Assembly: GCA_040954595.2 (NCBI GenBank)
Contig: CM082592.2
Span: forward strand, 11,842,001-11,906,000
Origin: Balanoglossus misakiensis
Lineage: Eukaryota; Hemichordata
DNA: 64,000 nt
Direction: 5' to 3'
Shown here one piece after another: positions 29,201 to 39,262 of this stretch. The notes under the pieces are model-generated. The model made no database searches, was not told the DNA's origin, and saw nothing but the letters and a program-made list of their open reading frames with translations. Position numbers and translations under genes: made by a program. Each line of letters starts with the position of its first letter. The first letter of the stretch is position 1.

Positions 29201-31239
29201 CTCAGTTTTAAAATTAATTTTACATCATAAAATGAAAAATATATTGGTTAATTTGGTTTTTATTTCAAAGTATATGCATACCACGGAGTGTACATCAATG
29301 CATTCTGTTGATCAAGTTTGTTCTGATTGTAGAGGGTGTTGTATGTTTGAGAGAAAGATTCATTGGATGATGATGCATGGTAGCGAAGAACATGATTGCC
29401 CAAGCATTGCAATATACTCACTCATTGTGTTGATCTGAGAAACCGCCTGAAAAATTTATTTCAAGCTAGGGAACGTGATAAATAATTTGTTGGTATAGCC
29501 ACTGAAACCGTTGTACAACATCGATTGGCATATGAAATATGCATGTGTTTGTTGCTAAGGGTTCCTTAGTGGTAAAAGATGTACAAACTCTCAATTTTGA
29601 GTCATCTGTCACCAAAAGCTAACGTTTACACAGATTATGCTTTCATGTATGATTTAGACTTCTTTAATATTTTCCTGTCTCTGTAGGCTAGACATTTTTA
29701 AGTTTATATTAATTTTGGAAGGTGTCAGTTGCTCAACTTAAACAATTTCAATATGTAACATATTGATAATGTTTCAATAGACACATCTTGGATATTATGC
29801 TGTTTTTGTGAGTTTAAGAATGATTGTGCAATAATCCAGTGATTTACTGTGACCTGTAAGGTAGTAAACTCCTCATATTACTGAAAATGTTCTTTATTCG
29901 CTCCTTGCTGTTTGTGCAGTGTTGGGTCATTAAAATTAATTGGCGTATGTTTTGTTTGCATTTCTTTGGAATGAGATACGCAGCGTTCACTTCTGGTGAG
30001 TTTAGGAAGGCAATAGCTTTTTTATCCATTGGATATTTATACTGAAATAACTGAAACACAATGCAGGTTAATCCCATAAGAGAACAAAAGTCTCCACGGG
30101 CAACGTGTGCTTTATCCATTGTGGTGGACAGGGTTTTGTGTTACGTCAGGGTGTGCTACCCTAAATGTACACGCACAGTCCAGTCGTACACAGACTACCT
30201 TTGTGGAGTGAACCCGAGCTGTGCAAACGATAGCCCCTCCTTTTTTTATCAAATGGCTTGCCTTGGTTACAATCTCAGTGTGGCTTGGTCATGGCAGGCT
30301 GCGATGGTTCGAAACGAGGCACTGGCAAAAAAGTCTCTGCTATGAGGATCCCGCTGGGTGCACCGCTTAGGACGGGACGATGTAAGCAATATTGATCAGT
30401 CTTTTAACAGTTGCTGGTGTGGCTTCTTTTGTTTGTGAGAACGCTTCTGACAGACAAAAGTGACTCGGTGTTGAGACATACAGTCTCAGTCTGTTGTGAA
30501 GATGTCACCTAACAGTGGGTGTGGATGTCCTACTTTATGTCTAGTTCTGCATATAACTGAACAAGTTTGTACTCCGAAAAGTTGTACAAAAATCCCCATG
30601 CAATACTAGTTCGAAGGGATGCACTGGGAAGTTTAAAGTAAATATAATGATGTAAATATATGATGATATAATAGTACATCCTACACATATGCTTACTTTG
30701 GAGACACTCATAGACAGTAACAAGAATACTCACATTGTATCTTCTCCGTTTATTCGCCAGCTGGGAAAAGATCAAAAGATTTAGCACCGATCATTTCTGG
30801 TCATGGAATCACTCTGGGATCCCGGGACACATTTAGCAGTTCCTTGACCAGTCCTGTGGTGGTGGACGGCCGGAGCAGCAGCGGAAGTAGTGTGGAAAAC
30901 AAAGGACCGTCATCGTTAACGGTCATTCCAAAACTGAACTCTCAATCACAGTTGCAATCAAGGACCGAGACGTCAAGTCACAATGCCAAAAATGCATTGA
31001 AAAGCTCCCCTTCCAATCACAGCATTATAGGCGATCTCAGCGAAATGAATTTAAAAGTGGACGAGAGCCTGCGATGGGACAATGCTCTGGAAGACACAGC
31101 GCAAGAGCGCGAGAGAATACGTGAGTACAAGATCAACAGGCGGAAACGATATCTGGCAGCCGCCGTCAGAGACAGGGGAGATGTTGGACATTTCACAGAG
31201 AAGGACGTTTATGAAGATGAGAGATGTTCACCCAGGTAG
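26201..31239 (+). CDS. LIAT1: LIAT1-like protein (ligand of ATE1)
   Basis: Two exons, 26201-26393 and 30761-31239, joined in phase 1 across a 4.4-kb intron, give 223 residues. The N-terminal half is low-complexity and lysine-rich (KKSGKKRRKSKQKIKS), as in LIAT1, where the poly-Lys region supports nucleolar targeting and lysyl hydroxylation. Near the C-terminus, residues about 166-199 carry the conserved block beginning ESLRWDNALEDTAQERERIR and continuing EYKINRRKRY, which I recognise as the Liat1 domain that binds the arginyl-tRNA-protein transferase ATE1. The stop is TAG at 31237-31239. Possible use of gtagac at 31235 as a donor would not extend the protein with the acceptors I tried. The family assignment comes from this domain only, because the rest is not conserved. 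Confidence 0.75.
26394..30760 (+). other. 4.4-kb intron of the LIAT1-like gene
   Basis: Donor gtatgt at 26394 and acceptor ttcgccag ending at 30760. No coding exon is supported. It contains an interrupted palindrome at 27373-27408 and a 94-codon open stretch at 30061-30345 with no recognisable content. Confidence 0.65.
27373..27408. repeat. Interrupted palindrome
   Basis: AGACTACT and AGTAGTCT are paired around one central base (about 27380-27396), with GCATTAC and GTAATGT as an outer imperfect pair. Function unknown. Confidence 0.7.
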
Positions 31240-34157
31240 ACCAAAAGTGGTGGATATCATCAATGCAACTTGTACTCTATACTATGAAAGATTTACAATT
31301 TACAGATCTATCCGTCTGCTGTTTTTTCTATGTATTTGTTACTATCAGGAATATGGACGAACATATCAAAGTAGCGTGATAAGTTTGACTTGCTGTGGTG
31401 TCACTAATAGCTATTTACAGGTGACACAACATTATTGTACTTTGGAGTGACAGAAGTTAACCTTTTGAACCAGCCTCCTGCGAAAAGATTCTGTCTCTCC
31501 GTGCGAAACAATGGGGAAATGGATAGAGTTAAACGTGTCCTGTCAGATAACAGTACTCCATCAATCAAGTGATAAGCTACTGCCTTGCCAATTCTGTCTG
31601 TCCCACTCTTCAGTGGACATGTATTTAATTGACTGATGAGTTACTTTTGTAGACAAGGGCTGGTAGCTAGGAGTTTGCCTTTGAATGGTCAAGGAATGAT
31701 CAAACTTCAAATGCCAGTCTGCCTCTATCACAGACCTTCAAGTGCCTTGCTACAATCTGCATGCATCGTGGACATATACCTATTTCATGATCCTTGCAAT
31801 GCATGGTGTTCCTATCAGCAGTGGATAGTGCTTTAAAACGAACTGTGTTGATTGAATTAACAGTAGAAAGAATTGTTTGTAGATTAACAATAGAAGCTTT
31901 TTCATTCAAGAAATATAAGTTGACAAATTAGATTATATGAGATGGTAATTTAATTACTACAGTTCCTTATTTCATGATTGGTCTATTATTTCATTGTCCA
32001 AGTTGCAGTCAGAGTGGTACATTCTTGCTCAAAATCCTTTTGAAGGAATATCTATTTCCTGTCTGGCATTGCAATGGCACAGATGAACTTTGACAGTACT
32101 TCTACTTAGTACCCGGTATGTGGACAGTGATTTTAATAATGATGTGCCAAAATTTGTTATCAAACCCTACCTGGCTGTCAGTCATTGAAATGTTAGGTTC
32201 GGTCACCATGCATGTATTGTGAAGTCTGGCTTTTGACCGATTCACCCTAAGGTCACTTTGAGTCACGACACAATCAGTGGCGAAATATTTCCGCACCGGA
32301 GCGTGCCAACAGATACCAGCATTTCAAACTCCTAAGTTTACTTTGGAAAGAACTTGAAATGGATGTCCCTATTGGCTTTTTTTGTGAAGTAAGATTTACC
32401 TGTTCATGTGAAAAGAAAGGTTTTGTTTGTGGAAGGTTTTGATAGAATGATTTCAACAGCTGCTGTATATTGCTTTGACTGCATGTACTTTGATAATAAG
32501 GAAAACGGACCTGTCTTCCTTTTGCAAATTTTGTGCCAAATGTATAGCCTGGTGGTCAAAGAGAGCAACTGTCTTAAAGACATGCATTACATTTTTGACA
32601 TTGTAAATAACTTTTCTTGATGTGCCACCATTGATTTACATATTTTTGTATTGGCAGTGAAAACCAACAGTTTTTTTTTCTTGTCTGGAATCGAGGCAGC
32701 ATTTCTGCCATCATATTGTCAGTGAAGTCATCCAGATTTTTAAAGGCTGTGTGTTTCATTTTGTGGACATTATACAACGTCTGGCCTCAGGCTGTGTTGC
32801 CATGACAATCAGCATAACAATCCCTGATCGTTTACACAGCACCTCAAACATGATATATTAATGTGAAATACAATCATGTAACACTTCTGATCAGATTCTC
32901 TGCATGGAAACTTTGACGCAGGCAGTAAATAGGGCTTAGAACAGAGGGTGTCAGTTTTCATCTGCCAAGTTGTCAAAATCACCAGAGTCAATTAGAATGA
33001 ACCGACCCAACCTAGTCGTGAACAAACACTCTTGATAATGTGCCACATTATTGTAATTTAGTCTCCTTTTGGTAACTTACTCCACAAAGGGTAACGAAAG
33101 ACAGCGGATGTTTCCATTTTGTACCCGCATAAAGTACTCGACTGTTTACCAGGAACAGCACAGATTGTCAGAAAAAATTCCAGCCACACATGCATCTTCA
33201 CACATCCTTTTGAAGTGCCAAATACTACATGCATACACCCAAATTGAAAAATAGAAAGGCCTGTTAGCAACATTTAACCAAAGGCAGCTTCAAGAATTGT
33301 ATTTCTGTGAATAACTTTCTGTGGAGATATGAGGAATCTCTCTTTTCATCAGGTCTTGATATTTCACAATGTGTACATTGTAAAAGTAGGTTTTTGTGTA
33401 TGTTTTATTTATAAGCTGTTACATTTGCAAACATGTTTTTGACGTTTGAAAGCTAACATTGTTAGCTCAGTCAACTCAGTTTGTAGTAACTTGACCTTGA
33501 AGGGCAGCTTTTCACTGTCAATTTGTGAATAAAAATGTTTTTTTTTTCAAAGACTAAAATGTCACCTGTTCTTTCTTATGCCATATGGGAACTCTACATG
33601 CCAAACACTTGCACCATGCATGTGTTTTCCCGACTTGGAAGTTTTATCTGCCATATTGCTTGGCTAACTCATAGAACCACTTGCCCAACAATGCATAGGA
33701 ACCTTCCTAAACCTCAACAAATCTTGCAGGACTTCATATGCTTACAAACATTGGTTCATGATTATTTTAGTTGTAGAAGCTGAAGTTTATGGTGTCTGGC
33801 GTAGCGTGCTTATTCAATAAATAAAAGTCACGTTCTTCAGTGTGGCGTGGCGAGGTAATAGAGAAAGACAAAGTAAATATTAAATGGGCTGTAGAGGGCG
33901 CCATCATGATATCGAACATGACTGAAGAACTTTATGACGTCACCCAATGTTCCAAAAACTGAATATTCTTTGAACATTGAATATGTCGAATGGGAAAAAA
34001 CTACGGACCGCCGTTTTTTGAAGTGAAACTATAAGTTATACTCCGTTGGAAAATCCTGCAGCTTTGCGATCGGAACTGAATTCGACAGTGCACGACAAAT
34101 CTCTTCAATTCTTCCAGGAAATCAAGAACAGCCTGGCCAAGGATTTACCTTGAATAT
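31240..34157. other. LIAT1 3' UTR and intergenic region
   Basis: Nearly 3 kb without a recognisable coding exon. Polyadenylation-like signals cluster near 33529 and 33815-33825. GAGGGCGC at 33893 and a CRE palindrome at 33935-33942 lie close to the start of the next weak ORF and may mark a promoter. A 49-codon open stretch at 31431-31571 ends in TGA but is out of phase with LIAT1. Confidence 0.5.
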
Positions 34158-34448
34158 ATGGCATCTCAGGATACGGATAAACTCGTTACCGTGGCAACTG
34201 AAGGCATTAAGGAACAAACTGGAGTTCCTAGTTATAGCAGAAGGCCAGCCAGACGTTCAGGGCCGGTGGAACTAATACAAAGCCGTCGGAGTCAAATTTT
34301 TCTCGCCCTTGTGACTTGCTGTGCATCGTTTCCAGAAGACTTTGGCGATATTTATTACGAACACACAAACACAGTTAGAGAAGACAAGAAATCGACATAT
34401 ATAGGTTCAGAAAAACAAAGATTGACATGTAACAAAAGCAAGATATAG
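34158..34448 (+). CDS. Hypothetical small protein (96 residues), weak
   Basis: The ATG-initiated ORF is followed by AATAAA at about 34570 and preceded by a CRE site and a GAGGGCGC motif, which together look like a small transcription unit. The protein is basic with RRPARR and SRRS segments, a short hydrophobic patch (IFLALVTCCASF) and no known domain. Upstream, a second open segment (about 34020-34152, ending ...KNSLAKDLP then TGA) has no ATG and could be the last exon of something else. This may be non-coding. Confidence 0.25.
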   Translation: MASQDTDKLVTVATEGIKEQTGVPSYSRRPARRSGPVELIQSRRSQIFLALVTCCASFPEDFGDIYYEHTNTVREDKKSTYIGSEKQRLTCNKSKI

Positions 34449-34901
34449 CCCCTGGATATATCCTTGACAGTGCTATGGCTGACGGTCAGTCCCGGCCTAA
34501 TGTCATATCTTGATCCGTTGCCTTCTAGGGACTTTGTGATTCTGTGATTGTGGGGTTTGGAGAGATCACAAATAAAGGAGTTTCACTTCAGTTTCTTCCA
34601 TTGGAACTTGAGCCATGCCATTTTTATTACTTGGATGGAGAGAAATGCTAAAACATAAAAGTAAATGCTACAATACCACAGATTTCATACTAAGGGATAT
34701 TTAATTTAAAAAATCACAACCCAATTTTCCAGGGCCATGGGAGTTCAGGTAATCTACATGATACTGCTCATCCCATAGATTATTTTGTACAGATGTCTGA
34801 AACATGACCGCTCTGACAATAACATTCCAATAGTGTTCAATAGTAAAATAATCAAAAAAATTTAATATGGAAACTTGTAAAATAGTTATATCTGATGGGG
34901 A

Positions 34902-35564
34902 CTATTTATCCTCTTCTTTCTTAAACATTTGCAGTGGGTTTTTCACACCTAAGGCATACAGTAAATATATCAATGCTAGTCCTCCCAGAAAAAGCCCAGT
35001 CTCTCCAAGAAGGAATTTATTCTCCTTTTGATTTCTTATTTCTTCCATTTTCTTGACAAATTTCTTCCGTTGACGTCTTCGCTGTTCCTCGGCTAGCTGC
35101 TCTCCATATGTGCTTCGGTAGAACTCATCGAAATCAAACACCTTCTCCCCTCTGGTGTTGTACATTGTGCCTGTGAAGATTTTTCCCTTTTTCTGCATTG
35201 GAGCTCTGGCCGGTTCTGCTTTCACTTCCCCTCGGAAGTCTCTTGGCCCAAGGATTCCCTTGTCGTAGCGTCTCCTCAAAGTATGGTTACCAAGCACATT
35301 GTAGGCTTCGGTTATTTCAGAAAATTTCGCACTTGCTCCGGAATCACCCTGGTTTACATCGGGGTGATAGATTTTAGACAGGGAGTAAAAAGCAGTCTTG
35401 ACTTGGGCGTGCGTAGCCTTCGCAGAAATACCAAGAACGTCATAATAATTTTTCTTGGTGCTTATTCGCGGTCTGTAAGCTTGGAGTGTACATGCACTAG
35501 TCCTGTATGGTCTTGTGGCCGTTAAACTCTTGTGCAGAGCTGAAGATGCCGTCAACTTCAACAT
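34902..35564 (-). CDS. DNAJC30: DnaJ homologue subfamily C member 30, mitochondrial
   Basis: Intronless ORF of 220 residues, as in human, where the gene is also single-exon. The N-terminal 35 residues are basic and hydroxylated without acids, a mitochondrial presequence. The J domain spans about 39-103 (NYYDVLGISAKATHAQVK..., HPD at 67-69, FSEITEAYNVLG, RRRYDKG). A middle region FDFDEFYRSTYGEQL is followed by a charged helix and a C-terminal transmembrane segment (GLFLGGLALIYLLYALGV). The human protein sits in the mitochondrial inner membrane, binds ATP synthase and helps complex I subunit exchange. TTTATT at 34623-34628 is a minus-strand AATAAA. It is head to head with BUD23. Confidence 0.95.
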   Translation of the reverse strand: MLKLTASSALHKSLTATRPYRTSACTLQAYRPRISTKKNYYDVLGISAKATHAQVKTAFYSLSKIYHPDVNQGDSGASAKFSEITEAYNVLGNHTLRRRYDKGILGPRDFRGEVKAEPARAPMQKKGKIFTGTMYNTRGEKVFDFDEFYRSTYGEQLAEEQRRRQRKKFVKKMEEIRNQKENKFLLGETGLFLGGLALIYLLYALGVKNPLQMFKKEEDK

Positions 35565-36510
35565 GACCTCCGTCGTGGCAATGCAACACAGTACGGAATT
35601 GTTTTCGACGGGTTGTGGAGGCTTTTTTAACTGTGCGCGTCCACGACAACGACGTAAACACCTACGAGTACTTTTGAAACTTCTGTGTCTGTCCCAGAAG
35701 ACAACATACGTGAATGATGGAATTCATAGACCAACTGGCTCGACAAACTGAGCAGTGGACTGGACAATGTCAAAGAAGGTCAAAGTGTTTGTTACAGTTC
35801 TACACCGGCCGGTTGCTATGTCGTACCTACGTCAGTCTGGACTACAGTATAGAGTTGTTCACCTTTTCACCACGGCTCTCACCATGACATCGTACCACCC
35901 CACCGATGTTTCTTTTGGACAAGTTTTTGCCCTGAGTTTATTTCCCTCAGTGTATCACCGGTGGTGACATAACTACGAGCACTTTACAACTGTAGACGTA
36001 TTCGTATTCAGGAACTAGTGTCGGATTTTGAATAGCAATGGATATTGAAGTAAGTTTGACAGATTAAACATTCTTCATATTCGTTCTTCTTGCTCAAATA
36101 TAGACAAATGTCACCAGAAAGTGCTTTCTATGTCATTCCACCGTCTACAACCTCCAAATTAACGGTGAATCTACCGCATCCGGAATTGCTTATGAATCTG
36201 TATCTAAGGAGAATCCGTTACATTTGGTTGTTCTTCCATAGAATTTGCGTCTCTCCACTGTGACCGTTCCAAAATTAACACAGGGAGTAGCAGATCATCG
36301 ATACTGACCCATCGCGACAGTCTTTTCAACGAAAAGAACACGGACATTTAAATGTATAAAGAATTTATATAATGAAAAATAGAATGAAATAACTTGCTTT
36401 TAATTTATTTACTGAACGTCAGTATTCTAATTGAGGAATTATACTTACTTTGAAAAGTGTCCCTCATATTCTGTGCAACACTTCAACCTGATAATAATAT
36501 TCGCACCAAA
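35565..36510. promoter_or_regulatory. Divergent promoter region DNAJC30 / BUD23
   Basis: 946 bases separate the two start codons. Open stretches here are short and show no domain. An ATG at 36038 followed after four codons by gtaagt could be a 5' UTR or alternative first exon, but nothing confirms it. Confidence 0.6.
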
Positions 36511-38873
36511 ATGGCTTCCGGCAGAAGGCCTGAACACCAAGCACCGCCAGAATTGGTAATTTTTCAGGATTTTTGTTGACATTTCGCCACTTATATGATG
36601 ATAGACTTTTAATTTGATTGATATACTAATCTGTTGCCGTTTCTTTCAGTTCTACAACGAAAATGAAGCCCGAAAATACACTTCAAAGTAAGTGAATAGT
36701 CTGAGACTAAACACGTGAGATGGAGTCGGTCTGTGTACGCTGTATTTTATTCTGCAGTCACAGGTTGTGAACGACGCGTGTACTAATACGGCAGCTCTGG
36801 GTGTGTAAATATTCAGTTTGAACTTGATTAGCCGAATGCAAAGCTATTCGCCGCCTGAATGCTCTCCCATTCACACCTGTTTTGATTGATGTCGTGAGTG
36901 AATTATGGTTATAAAGAGCGCCACCTAGCGTTCAAAACATATCTTAATGCAAGGTTATTGCGCACTTTAATAACCCATACAGTTTTTTTCTTGATCAATT
37001 GAATAACTATAAATCGAAATCTGTATTTTCTTTAACAGCTCTCGTATGATTGAAATACAGCAGCAGATGTCAGAGAGAGCATTGGAATTATTAGCATTAC
37101 CTGAAGACACACCATGCTATATACTGGATTTAGGGTACATGTATATCAAATTTATTCCACTTCATGGTATTGCCAAAAGCACTTGCATGTATCATCCAAC
37201 TCTTGTGGACACCATTTTGCATATGCTTAACAATTGTTTTACCAAATCTTTTGTATTTTGTATGCAGGTGTGGGTCTGGTTTAAGTGGTGAAGCATTGAC
37301 AGAGCAAGACCATGTATGGGTTGGTTTGGATATCAGTTCACACATGCTCAGTAAGTCTTACCATTCATACCTGTAACAGTCAATTATTTTTACAATGGTT
37401 TTGATGTCCAGTGTTGACAGCACTTTCTAGTTTCACGCTCTTGTTAAAATACATTTGATGATCCAAAACAGTTTGTTTCTTGGTCACAGTACCAGCGCAA
37501 AGAAACTCGATGGTTACAGTATTTGATTAGAAACAAAAACTGATATTTTTTTATTCAAACTGTGCAATTTATAGATGTAGCTGTTGAGAGAGAAGTTGAT
37601 GGGGACATGTTCGAAGCTGATATGGGACAAGGCATGTTTTTCAGACCTGGAACATTTGATGGTGTCATAAGGTTAGATCACATTGCATACTGGTAATGTT
37701 TAAAACCTTAGTCAGTTCAAGAATAGAGGAACATTTTTGACATTTAATTGTGTAAAAAAAGAGACACTTCCTACCAAAAGTCTGATAAAAACCATCAAAA
37801 GTTTTATTTTTGAATTTAAAGATAATGTTGTTTCTCAAACACATGTACATCTTTTGCTCTAGTATTTCAGCTTTACAGTGGCTCTGCAATGCCGACAAAA
37901 AATCCCACAACCCTCCAAAACGGTTATACAGGTTTTTCAGTTCACTGTATAGCTGTATGGTGAGTCAAGCTCCTGTTTCATATTAGCATAGCTATAGAAA
38001 CTAAAGATCCTGGTATTGTCATATTTAGCAAATGTCCACATTTACATACATTCACAAACCACAGCAAATACACTGTTCATCACCAGTTGTCTTTCGATTG
38101 TTTTTAACAGAGTAGAGGCAGCCGGGCTGTATTCCAGTTCTACCCAGAAAATTCTGATCAGGTGGAACTCGTCACAAGGCAAGCTATGAAAGCGGGATTC
38201 ACTGGTGGAGTGGTGGTCGATTTCCCAAACAGTTCAAAGGCCAAAAAGTGAGTACAGTGGATGCAGTGCTTACACCAAAGTTGTTAGGTAATGCTGTCTG
38301 CAGAGTAGTCTAACTTTGATGAACTATGGTTCTACGGATGTACTCATCCTTATATCTCTTTCTGTATGTGTATTCTTCATTTTCAGAATGTTTCTGTGCT
38401 TGTTTGCTGGAGGACAAGCTAATCAACAGTTACCAAAGGTAAGGGTAGTTTGTTTATTGTTATGCTGTATCGCAGACTATTATTCAAATATTGGTTTCCC
38501 ACATGCTTCATGCTAAAATCTACCCACTTATTTAATGGTTGCAGGGGCTGGGCACAGAAGGAAAAGGCCTGCAGACACAGGTTGCCTATAGCAACTCAAG
38601 GGAAATGAGCAAAAGGAGAAAAGACCGGAAACCGATGAAAAAATCGAGAGATTGGATTCTGGAGAAAAAGGAGAGAAGGCGAAGACAAGGGAGGTGAGTA
38701 CAGTTCACCAGTATTTCAACAGGTTTCAAGTAGTTTAACAAATAGGAACAGCTTTAAAACACTGTTGGCATTAGTAAGCAAGGCCCATTCAATTTTCTTT
38801 TTCATTTCTATTTTACAGGGAAGTGAGACCAGATTCAAAATTCACAGGAAGGAAACGTCCAACAAAGTTTTAA
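36511..38873 (+). CDS. BUD23: 18S rRNA (guanine-N7)-methyltransferase BUD23
   Basis: Ten exons: 36511-36555, 36650-36687, 37039-37134, 37268-37350, 37575-37671, 37863-37959, 38111-38247, 38387-38438, 38545-38693, 38819-38873. They give 282 residues (human 281). It starts [18 protein letters not shown]. The SAM-binding motif [13 protein letters not shown] is split by an intron. Later class I methyltransferase motifs are VGLDIS and [13 protein letters not shown]. The lysine/arginine-rich C-terminus ([25 protein letters not shown]) is the nuclear and rRNA-binding tail. With TRMT112 it makes m7G in the small-subunit rRNA and supports 40S export. AATAAA lies at 38922. Confidence 0.96.
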
Positions 38874-39262
38874 TTCTGTTGATATTGCTGCTGTATTTAC
38901 AAACCAGGACATTTTGCCATTAATAAAAAGTGAACAATGCGAAACAGATTATTATTTTCCATTAAATTCCACCTTTCCATCATCAGACTGTCCCCTGAAA
39001 ATGCAGCTGCATGATCTAGGTAACATCTAAAAAAATCAGTAAGTGGTACTTGTTTGTAGTGATTCTTGTGTGTAGCTTTGAGTTGCCTAGATATTTCTCG
39101 ATTTAGATAACAAAATCTATTGAAAGTGTCAAACAGTTTTAATTCAGAGACTAAATAAGAAACACCAAACAATTGTATCAAAATCCGAACATTTCATCTG
39201 CTGGTTGGCAAGTCTGACAGAAGATGGTTCTGTGTACATGTGATGTACATGATTGCTTTTAT
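38874..39262. other. Convergent 3' ends of BUD23 and the ArsJ-like gene
   Basis: 389 bases between two convergent stop codons. A plus-strand AATAAA for BUD23 is at 38922-38927. The minus-strand gene has AATAAA at 39258-39263 overlapping its own stop, too close for cleavage unless the 3' UTR is extremely short. Confidence 0.7.

Noticed and set aside
30280-30330. GGTTCGAAAC resembling a tRNA B box
   Set aside because: No A box or cloverleaf-forming arms could be found upstream.
30061-30345. 94-codon ORF in the LIAT1 intron
   Set aside because: No recognisable sequence and no in-frame splice sites linking it to either exon.
31431-31571. Candidate third LIAT1 exon after acceptor tttacag (same 10 bases GTGACACAAC as the last tRNase Z exon)
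   Set aside because: Out of phase with the exon 2 donor; joining gives an immediate stop. The shared bases look coincidental.
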